From: Branchiostoma floridae
Taxonomy: Eukaryota > Chordata > Leptocardii > Amphioxiformes > Branchiostomatidae
Length of the DNA stretch: 64,000 nucleotides
Reading direction: 5' to 3'
Assembly: GCF_000003815.2 (NCBI RefSeq)
Contig: NC_049994.1
Location: forward strand, 12,776,662-12,840,661
Each line of letters opens with the position of its first letter. Within the stretch, counting starts at the first letter, position 1. Of the stretch, positions 34,501-46,500 are shown piece after piece. The notes beneath the pieces were generated by a model. It saw only the letters and a list, made by a program, of their open reading frames with translations. It made no database searches and had not been told where the DNA came from. The position numbers and the translations under genes are program-made.

Positions 34501-37500
34501 GCAGCTGTAACAGTGGTTACGATGGTGACGGGATGAACTGCACAGGTACGTGTTATTGCTACAAGAACTCCGAGCTCATTACCGAGACGTGGGTTCGATT
34601 AGCAGTTTATCACACAACTGGAGATCAGCAATCAGGCCTCAACAACATCCCACAACGTTCAATCCTTGTAAGACGGGGAACAAGAGATGCTAAATGGGAT
34701 TGTGAGTGTGTGAGTGAGTTGATAGGCAAATGGTTCTCACCACACGGTAAAAAGAAAATATACAATTCCGCCTCTGAGAAAATAATGAAAAAAAAATTAA
34801 GAGGTGAAAACTTAAGAAGTGTTAAGAAGTGTCTTGAGCTTTAGTTCTTCAAGGAGTTATGTACTCAAAAGGCTTTTATGATATAGTGTGCTTCAAAGAG
34901 TGCTGATTATCTCAAATGTGCTATTTTTATCTTAAAATGCCTTTACAGACATCAACGAATGTAATGAAATGAACGTTTGTCACCCCACACTGGCTACCTG
35001 CCATAATACCCCTGGATCGTACCATTGTGACTGCAAGGAGGGGCAGATAGGCAACGGCACATACTGTGAAGGTGAACAAATTTATATTAACTGTCAAAAG
35101 ATTTTTTATGGTTGGCCCCAGCTTGGACATACCAGTATTGTAAGGGATTGTATTTTTTCATTTTGGGTGCTGACATAACGTTACATGTAAAGCCTGGGAT
35201 GATATGTTGAGCTTAGTTGAAAATGTAAGCAGTAGCATTTAAGACACTCTTTTTTACACAACCACAGCTTTATTTCCACCAACGTTCTGGTGACCGTCTG
35301 TCACCTTCCTCAGGGCTGACTGGTTCACAATTTGTACTGCAGCAATAAGTATTTTTTCTTACAGATGCGGTCACAAATACAAAGTATTTATACATATACA
35401 TTTCAAACAATGAAGTTTATTTGCATGTTTGTGCCCGAGGGCTAATTGCAATGGTATAAACATAGTGGATATACAAGTGACAATGAACAGTTATAAACAA
35501 TATGCTACTCTAATACTAGACTAAGTGTTGGCTATTTCTAAACAGGTTGGGTTTGACTTCTTTTTTGGAAGAAGAGGGAGATGAAAAGCCCCACCTTTTC
35601 TAAAATTGTGGGTTCTGCGATTTTCAAGAGAAAACTGGCTTTCTGTTCGTCTGTCAATGTGGGGATGTTGGGATAAGTCTTATACATTGCCCTGAAGAAG
35701 GTGACAGAAGGTCACCGAAACATCGGTGGAAATTGAGCTGTGGTTGCGTTAAAAAGAAGGTCTTAATGTTCCAACGTGATGAAACTATTGATGGAGCACT
35801 AGTAGCAAAATCACATTGCACTTACTAGCTACTTGCAAAAGAAAGAAAAGAAGAAAGGAAACTATTGGTGTATGACTTAAGAAATAGACAGCATGGAACA
35901 ATTTGTCAAAATAGTGTGTCTGAATACAATTGGTAAATAAGTAACTAGCTCAGCTTGTAAAATTTCGATGACTGCACTGGAATTGTGTTTATTGTTTCTT
36001 TCTTTACAGATGTTGACGAGTGCGCCTTTGGTATTGATGCCTGTGACGTTCATGCGACATGTAATAATACAGACGGGAACTACACCTGTACCTGTATTGC
36101 TGGGCACGATGGTGATGGTTTCAACTGCACAGGTGAGCAAGGGCGAGGTCAACTGTATGCTACATTGTAGGTGATGTACGTTCACTTTTCTAAAACGGCC
36201 TCACCTCTCCCACCACTCAAAATTGACGACCACCCTCTTCAAGAGGTTAAAGTGGCGAAGTGACTTGGCTTGTACATTCAAGCAGACCTCAGATGGAACA
36301 CCCATGTGGACTCCATGTTAAAGAAACAAGTAGCATAAGACTCTTCCTCCTCAGAAAACTGAAATCATTTCGACTGTCTACAGAGGACCTGGATAGACTA
36401 TAGTTTGGGTACCATTCTCCATTATAATAACTACTGGCTCAGTCTTTTTGCTTGCTAATCTGTGGGTAAGAAAGCAAAATGACTGAACTATCAGTTGCTA
36501 TAATATAATAGAGGATGGTTCCCAGGCCTAGACACTGTTGGAGGCATTCATCACAAAATAAAGACCAAAGATGCACATAGAACTCAGGAAAAATACCATA
36601 GCCATGAACTTAACAATTTACCTCATCGATTGAGTGAATAGCTCAATATGCTGTTGATCATGTGAAGGGTTTGCTTCGGAATCCATGAAATGTTTTTGAA
36701 ATGAATTTCTGTCTGTAGATATTGACGAGTGCTCTACCAGCACCCACACCTGCCACGCCCATGCCACCTGTGTGAACACTGAGGGGAGCTTCACTTGCGA
36801 GTGTAATGATGGTTATGCCAGAAATGGTACAGAGTGTGTAGGTAGGTACATGTACATGTTCAGGGAAATTGGCTAATGCAATTATGTATGTTCTATCTGG
36901 TCGGTCAAAAACTTGAGATTTCATTTGACATTTTTGTTGTTAAATCTGTCATCTTAATTTAATGAAAACACATGTTTCGTCAATTCCATGTGTCATGAAG
37001 TTCAGATTTTTTGTCCCAGGACGGAGGGACAGGTCCTGGAAACATCGCTGGTTATGCTGTATGGTGGTAATAACTGTATTTTTGTTCCTGACAGATGTTG
37101 ACGAGTGCTTCCTTGGTACAGACGCGTGCCAGTTTATCTGTGAAAACACAGACGGGTCCTACACATGCAGGTGCCCCGATGACTACATACTTGAAGCTGA
37201 CAACACAACCTGTGCGCTGAACGGTGTGTCTCTCATATTTTTGGTTGAATTTTCTGGTAGCCGGGCATTCAATTCTGCCAAATTGATTGTCAATGGGCCC
37301 AGTGCACAATAAGATCATCAATATCACAGATGTAAATGAATTAGGTTACAGGATGTTGTAACATCAGCAACTTGTCAATGAGATAAGCTACTGTCCTTTC
37401 TGTTGAGATTACATTTGAAAGTGATCCAGCTTAAGATTATTATTATTGTTGAAAAGGTCCTAATTATGTTCACAGCCACTAAGTTTTAAAAAGGCCGTGA

Positions 37501-40500
37501 ATTTAGATCCCATAGCACTTCAGTCGACACATGATTCTTCAGTCAAAGTGAAATGCTTTTGTAAATGTTGGCCATTGTCTGTAATTATGTCTATTATATA
37601 GTAATAGCAAAATAGATTGTCCCAGGATGAAAACAGATGCACCAATAATGCTGATTGACATATTTTTGGCTGGAGTAAGAGCACTAAGTCTTGTATCAAA
37701 AAGTTGTTGACATTCAAAAGACAACTTTCTAAGTGAAGAGAACAAATGTTTTTAATGTGTTTTGTGGCACAGGGACATGTGGGGTCACATGTAATAACCC
37801 AGCATACTGCGTTGTGGGAGAGAACAGCACAAGCACATGTGCCTGTCCGCAGGGCTATGTCCTGGAGGGTGGAGTCAACTGTGAAGGTAGGTCATCAACT
37901 TTCTCTGTCTGAAGAAAATAATTCGTCACGTCCTTTCCTATCTGTGGTCTTATTCTTATCTTATCTCTTCAAGAGATTCATCAGTCAAGTATGAGTAGGT
38001 TAATAGAATTACTCTTCAATCAGTGACTCTTGAAAACAGGTAAAACGTCTACAACTTAAATGTAACAATATTGCATTCAGTCTAAACTGCGTCTGTAACC
38101 ACGTCTATTGTAGACTATGTAAATATATTTTTTTATGTACTATTTCTTTTTCTGTTCAACTTGTTAATGTTTACAGCTGTAATAGATAATTTAAAAGAAT
38201 CTGATGCAAGTTATCTGAAGTCCTAATCTTTATTTTTCAGACATTGACGAGTGTTCAAACAGTTCACTCCACATGTGTGACCCTGACGGTGGTAGATGCG
38301 TGAATACGGAGGGTGGGTACAGCTGCGAATGTGATGCTGGGTTCACTCTACAGGCCGATGGGACAACTTGCCAAGGTCAGACTTGTTTTTTAAACTCTTT
38401 ACCTAACAATTTTCTCACAACCTTGAAGAGTAAAGCATTGTAATATATAGATAGAAGTAAGCGCAGCAGAGTTTTCCTGTCATTCTCTTTGTATAAACCT
38501 TACTGCGTTTAGCCCCAATTGGGTATGAATTGTCAACTTCATTGTCATTGTCATCTTGTCTTAAAATAAAAATGGAGCGATCGTTTTAGGATGGTTGTCA
38601 TTTCCGTAACTTTTTCCAATGTTCATCCTTTCACAATACATGTACCTAGCTCAATTGAATTTTCCTCTAACTTTGTGGTTGCAGACGATGATGAATGTAC
38701 AACTGTGTGCAAGAACGGAGACTGTATTAACGTGCCTGGGAGCTTCAACTGTTCCTGTAATACTGGCTATCAGTACAACCCAACAACTCAGAACTGTGAT
38801 GGTAAGAAGGATATTTTATGAGTATATGCTTGCTTTAAAACAAATTTTATAGTACATGTAATTCTATCAGCAGATGGAGTTAGACTTCATGAAATATGTT
38901 GCTGAGTGTTTCTTGTGCCCCAACTAAAGTGTTTTTGCTATTTTCTTTTGATTCAATGTATTATATTATATTATAGTTAAACAATTATTATTTTTTGTTT
39001 TTAATTAGTAGTTTTATTTTCATACTTGTGTTGTTATGTGATAAATTAGAAGAAGAAAAATTAAACTGATGTGATTTGAAATGATTATTGAATGCTTTCA
39101 GTGAGCCAGCCAATTAGTGTGGTTATTCTTCTAAGATTTCTTCCACAAATAGTCACTTTTGTTCTTATTATTTGAACAGTGAATATGGATTATGATTCTT
39201 TGTTAGGTATTTTGTTAATAGAATAAAAGATTGAAAGAAAACCAAGTTGATTAGGTAAGATGTTAAGATTTGTGCCATTTTATGTTTTTATGTTTTTTTT
39301 TCATTTTCTTATTCTTTTCCATTTTCCCATAGATGTAAATGAGTGTGAAGAGCAGGCAACAGACTGTGGTGAGAACCAGAAATGTGAGAATCTGATGGGG
39401 AACTACACTTGTTCGTGTCTACCAGGCTTCTACAGAAAGGGCGGAAACTGTTACAAAGGTAGGTAAAATTGGTCATTTGCCAATAAGAAGAAAAATTCAA
39501 TTCCCATTTCCATTTTGAGCTGAATTCGTATCCCACATTAAGTGCTATTAGCTGTTCATTATTTTGTAAATCTTGATGAATTTGAAATGGTTTTATGTTG
39601 AGCTCTCATCACATCAACAACATGTGTTCTGTCTTACCATTGTACTGTACTACTGCATCATTTTAACTGCAAACTTATAGAACTTTATGAATGCCTCCTT
39701 CCCCCTCCTTGTGACTGTGAAATTTATCCACAGTTTGATGATAGTGTGTCATTCCTTCTTTCTATCCAGCAACGAACGCATTCGAAGGTCAGATTGAGTT
39801 TGAAGACACCTTCATACCTGAACTTGCTGACCCTGCCACACAAGCATTCAGAGACAAGGCAGCCTTGGTGGAGGCAGAGGTGAGTAATTGGCTCTTACAT
39901 TGATCCATAGGATGTCATGTACTGTGTGGTGTAATGTCATTGGTGTTTTTGTACCAGAATCAACTCAAGAATTGACTCAAGAGGGCCAAAGTTTACAAAT
40001 TTTCCCACTTCTGATCAGACATTGTGATCTCTGCTTCCCGTATTTGGTTTCTTCCTCACTCTGTGAGTCGAGCTGGTCTCAATCTTGATGTTTCCGACTC
40101 ATGATCAGGCCTATGATTTTTGGTTTGAACAATAATTAAGGAGATATCTGTTGTATCATGTTTACTACAATCACTAAATTTTGATCCTGTGTGGCTAGAT
40201 GACCTTTTGTGCCACTTACACAAAGCCGCTGCTCCAAACAATTGAAGATGAATGTAATATACATGACATTGTTTTTATATATTCTGTTGTTTTTTTGCCT
40301 TTTAAGCTTGACAAGTTCTTCAGGCCAAGATACACAAATACTTTTGAAGGGGTTCAAGTGAAGGCTTTCAGGTTTGTACTCTTTGATTTCTACTTTGCAT
40401 GGATAAGTAATCGAAAATATATGATGATTTTTACATGTACTCAATCACATTTTTTTTCAATTTATGGTGAAAATAAGCCATGCAATATGCGGTCATCACA

Positions 40501-43500
40501 AAAACAACTGCAAACATATTATAACCACAGTGACTGCAAATATGGCTGCACTACAGTAGATACATGTACATTGTATCAGATTATACAAAAAATGGATTAA
40601 TGATCATCATTTGATAGTACAATTGTTCAAGATACACATAAAGCCATATTGAATGCTCTTTTGCAATACCGAGTGAGAATAAAGGTGTCCATAAAAGATT
40701 TTGAATCATAGATGATGAGGACATTGAGAAGGAGAGATCAAAATTAAAGTGCTTACAACCCTGTATGTTTCCCCTGTAGATCAGGCAGCGTAGTTGCTGA
40801 ATACGACTTGCTGTTTGCCGTGCCACCTGGCCAGACCGCCACCCTGACTGCTGAAAATCTGCACACAGAACTGACCACCGAGCTGCGACGGAGCTGTACA
40901 ACGGCTAATGGACAGACGTTCTGCCAACTTGGAGACTTGAGTGGAGTTGATCTTGAAGGAACCAGAGTTGAAGGTAAAAAAAATAGTCTCTGAGGCACTA
41001 TTGAAGATTTTCATCCTGTTTAAGAATCTAGCATGATGTTTGTCTGATGTGACACCCATATACAGCAGGAAAAATGTAGAGGATTCTTCTGATTCTGGAC
41101 ATTGAATTTTTTTTGCTGCAACATCAAATTATACAATCATATGACTCTAGTTTTAGATCATATTTCTGGTAGCTAATGAATCTCAAAAATGCAGATGGAA
41201 CTATGAATCAACAAAACTATGCTGTGTGATAAGACTACAAGGGGTTGCTGCTACATTGCATACAACTAGGATGTTTTTTTATTAGGCCTAGGAAAAAAAT
41301 GTTGTGTTTCCTGTAACCCGACCGACCCTAGAAAAACCTGCCGACCCTAGACTTTTTTTTGGGTGGCCGGCTGGCAGACATGAATTTTCCATGTGAGAAT
41401 TTGTGCAAGGAGAAATCGAGTGATGCATCGTTATAGAATCGGTTTTTGAACATGTTCTGCTAATTCCTAGTGCAGTAGAAAAAGTCCAAATAACATCAAT
41501 TACCTCTGTTTACTTCATAAATCACAGTTAACATAATTAGGAACACATAAATCATCGTAAATATGAGATACACATGGACACGTATAAACGTAGTAGAAGT
41601 TCAGAAGCATGACTCAGCTCAGGAGCATGTGCTCAAACACACAGTAAATTTTCAACTGAAACATAGAAATCAGCACCCAAACAAACAACTCAATAAACAA
41701 ACAATGCTTTTTCACTATTGTACCTCCAAAATTAACCTATTTTGGTACGCCTGAAATGCAAAAAAGTCCACCCAAAAGCCGTCCGAAATGAAGTAAACAA
41801 ACCGAGAGCCGCCATTTTGTTTTATGTACAGCAGCGCCCCTATCTTATTTGGGGGGAAATGCAGACTTGACAGCACTTTTACTGGTAATAATGTTGCATG
41901 TGAGTTTTTCCAAGGAGGTTTTATCAAATTGCATCTAATTTTTTGCTAACAAACAATTGTACATGTAACAAAAAAAAAGATAATTAATATATGGTTTATG
42001 GTATAGTACTTTTGGTTGTGCATGTATTTTTTGGGGGAGTGCAAGTATTTGTATTTTTTTCCATCTGCACCAGTTGACCATGAAATGTATTTAGTCTGTA
42101 TAGATTTTTATTAACTCAGAGAGCCAATAATTCCAGCAAGGTTTTTATTCTTATTTCTATAGGCAAACTTAGATAAAATTTGTTGTTGATTTTTTTTCTA
42201 ACTAACATGATCAAGATGATAGAAGTTAAGTTAGGATGCTTTGCCCAATGTTTTCTACATTTTTCATGGTAACTTGCCTCAAGTTCCAAGCAGGAAATAA
42301 TTATGATTTGGAGTTGTGTATACTGTTCCACTTGTTGAGCTTGAAGGCAGACTGTTGGCCCTTGGTAAGGGGTCCTAGTGGGGACCTATGCCCAATGTTT
42401 TGTTGGCAATTTATATCCTTGTATAAGAGTTAGTTTCTGTGTATAAGTGATAGCTTTCCCTAAAGCAGAAGATGAAGATTATGAGCCGGCAAGATGACAT
42501 CAGAAGCATACAATATAAATGTACATTTCTATGTAACAAAGTGTATGGATAGATATTGACATGGACACCACCACAGTTCCCAGCTTAAGAAATAATGCTT
42601 TTGGCCAATGTGTTGCCAGTTTTCAAGCCAGGTACCATGTCTAAAAAAAAAAAAAAAAAAAAAAAAAGATTATCCCTACCTACCGACCCTAATTTTTTCA
42701 GGACTGTTACAGGAAACACAACATTTTTTTTCCTAGGCCTTATGAACAATTAGAAAAAAATAATCATTATGATGAGATATTTCTTGAATCATCATCATCG
42801 GTCGACGTGATCAAACATGTTCGCACATGTTTACACACGACGGGGTTATACCGCCCCTTACGGGGTGACATACCCTTTCTTGAATACATGATTATTGAGA
42901 TTCAATAGCTCAGGTAGTGTTACTGTTGCTTGATGAACATACAATATACAGCATCTAGATGCAGGCAAGATACATGTATGTACCAGCCTGAGGGTTCTTA
43001 GCATCATTCCTTTGTTCCTTCCTTTAAAAGAATTTTGCTGCTGGGGACGGACAAAGATTTTGCCCATTCCATCCCCTGTGATAGACAAAAATTTGCATAT
43101 AAAGATATTAATTGATCCAAGCTGCAAAATTTACCCCGTAAAATAAAGGAAGTAGTTTTTCAAGGGGTCTAGATTTCAAATTTTCTTGAGGAGCATGCTC
43201 CGGACTCCCCTAGCATCACTGTGCCTTTTAACAGGATTTCCATTCAAAATTCAAGGGGGGGGGGGGGCGGAAAAAAGGCTACAACACTGGTATTAGTTAC
43301 TCCAGCTGAGACTGTCAGTGGTATTTGCATGCAAATAACCAAACATTAATGTTATATCATAAATGTTTCCCTCCACAGACCTGAATGAGTGTGCCTCCCC
43401 CGATAGCCACCAGTGCCCAGCCAACACTGACTGTGTGAATATTGACGGCGGGTATCGCTGTGCCTGTAAAGCCGGATACCAGCCTGACCCTACTCTACAA

Positions 43501-46500
43501 GCTGTGGATGGGAAAGAGTTCTGCATAGGTAACCATAGTGTTAATTTCAATACCAGTCATAATGTACATGTATGTCAAAAGATTTCTCACTGGGGGATAG
43601 AAGGTTAACACTTCTAGTTCACCTTTATCCGCAGGGTAACCTATATCCGTTATTTTGAAAACACTAGTGGGCATTAAGGGATGTTAAGTCGACAGACATG
43701 GTTTTAAATTGCAATATTTTCACTATGTAGAAAATATAAAGATAATTACTGTTGAACGTCTATAACTTGATGCCCATAAATAACCCGTTTTAAAAAGAAC
43801 AGATATAGGCTACCCCATGGATAAAGGTGAACTAGCGTTACCCCCCTCCAAGAGTCTGGTCATTCTCAACTTGATGGATGCATTATATGTTGTATCAGCA
43901 GGACTAGAGTGAAAATGTAACATTTATATAAGGGACATGTAAATATACAAACATGTAGTACTGTGTCACTTGACTCATAGTCATACAAAACAAAATAAAA
44001 AATCAACAAATAAAAGTGAACTTAGGTATTGTTACCTTACTTAACCCTGTATGAAAATACATGTATCACCAACACCAAACTTTAAGATGAATGCTGTACT
44101 AAACATTAATTTTGGGGGGGATGGGTCAACTACTCTCCCATCCCAGCCAGCTGTGGTGAGGTCTGCCTTTATTTGGTGGGTGTGAATTGTAAGGGTCTGA
44201 AATGGCAGTCATTTAGTGCTTTGATCACCCAGACTTATGTCTGTTGGGAATAAATGAGTTTTAATACCACTGTTGAAAAGGCTACACTTGGTTCTTAATT
44301 GTGATAGTACCTTCCCTGTTTCAGCACTGGACCCATGTGAAGACAACCCGTGCCAGGACACTGAGTACTGCTATCTGAAAGAAGACAGAACCTCAGAATG
44401 CAAAGGTGAGTGTGCTATTTGGTAATTTCTACAAAACATGTATTTTCAAGTTTTAGGTTGCATTTAATTACTAGCTAATTTATGATGATTTTAATACATT
44501 GTATCATGTAGAAAGTGTTTATTTGTGCTATCCCGGTACATGGTATACATTATATCTACCGGTTGTCTTTTCCTTCCTAAGCCATGCAGTTTTACAGTCA
44601 TTATGTAATGAATGCCCATGTACAGTAACTCTACAGCCTTTCTTGATGGTTTGCCAAAGAGAGGTTATTTGCATTTTGTTTAGAAGTTTTAAAGTCTTAA
44701 TTGAGCTCACACTAGTTCACCTTTATTTGCTGGGTAAACCTATTTGCGTTGTTTTTAAAAACAGGGTGTTAACTTGTATTTAAGGGATCATATCAAGTCG
44801 ACGGACAGTGGTTTGAAACTGCAATATTTCAAAATTATTTTTTTAAATATTGCAGTTTAAAACCACCGTCAACTAAATGATGTCCTTCTGTACCCTGTTT
44901 TTAAAAACAATGGATATATGTTACCTTGTGGATAAAGGTGTGTTATAGCCAGAATGAAGCATTATTTGCCACTTACGTCCTGTCTCTTCTGCACACAGAA
45001 TGCCCGTGCTTGAACGGAGGAACTTGTGTGACCGTCCGAAGGGGTGACAATTACCACTACTCATGCAGGTTCGTGTTTTCTGCTTTTAATACAAATGTAT
45101 TACACAGAACGAAACAGCTGTTGAATGTTGATAGTTTTAACAACTGCCACAAGTACATGTAACACAATGCATGTAGACCATAGTTAACTAATTGACAACA
45201 GTTTCTGGTGCAATACCAACTGTTTCCTTGCATTTGGTAGGTCATGAGTTCGATCTCTGACCAAGTCATACCAAAAACTTTAAAAATGGTACATGCTGCT
45301 TTCTCTGCTTTGCACTCAGCATTTGGGAGAGTAAGTACCATTGAACACACAGACCACTGACAGTGGAATAAGCCTCCAGTGCTGTAGTGGTGGCCCAGTG
45401 CTACAGAACCAGAGATGGGCAGTCTGATCTAATGCACCACTTTGTTAACAACGTTAACAGTCTTAAAATTTCTAAATGTTCTGCAACTTCAATCATGGTT
45501 TCCCTTAGATAATCTGGTTAATACATTATTTGCCAGGTTAATTTGATAATTTTATGTGAATACTGGACAATAATTATTATTGAAACACACCAGGTTGACA
45601 TTTGTTTACATTAATTTTTGTTAACTTGTTTTTTTGCAGATGTCCAGGAGGTTACTCAGGAGATGAGTGTGGAAGCCAAACAGGTGAAGATTCATAATCT
45701 TACAGAATGATGCCATGCATGAGCCATGTATATCATCATACATGTACATGTCATGCAGAATGCTCAGCCATTTATACAGAATGCTCGGTCATTCAAAGTC
45801 TGGCCTGTGATAGTGCAGGAGGGCTTGGAGCCTAAATTTATGCTGAGGCTCCATAAGCTAAAAGTGGATAAATTTTCATAAACTCAACTTCATAGGATTT
45901 CTTTTATTCGTTCACAGAGTACTCTGAGTGTATCTCATGTGTTGACAAATGTGGTTTGTCTCTCTTCCTCCAGTGTTCTTCATCACCACCATCGCCTGTG
46001 CGGCCGGGGCGGGGCTTTTCCTGATCATTCTGATCATCATAGCCGTGTGTGCCTGCTGCAGGTTGGTAGCATGATATACAATGTTAACTGGACTGTTAGG
46101 CCTCTACCAGGCTCTACATGTTGCTGGAAAAATAGTAGAAAACCAGAGAAAACACATGTGTCAGTCCAAAAAATACAATTACATGTATGTCGCCAACTAC
46201 ATGTAGTAAACTACTTTTTGGCAAGCTAACTTTTTGTATCTGGTGTGTTCTTTGATTGTCTATTTCAATTTCTACTATTTTCCCAGCATCCCAGCCTAGT
46301 AGAAACTACACAGTCTGTTACATACTGGTGTATCTCTTAATAGTCTCCTGGTCCACTGATGCTAGGGCATGTGACAGTAAAGTCTAAATATCCATGCAAA
46401 TGTCAACATTCAAACCTCAATATTCCAATGTTTTATGTAGATGTATACAAATTCTAAAATAGTGTGATGAATTGCAAGTCTTTTATTTCATGTATGTCAA

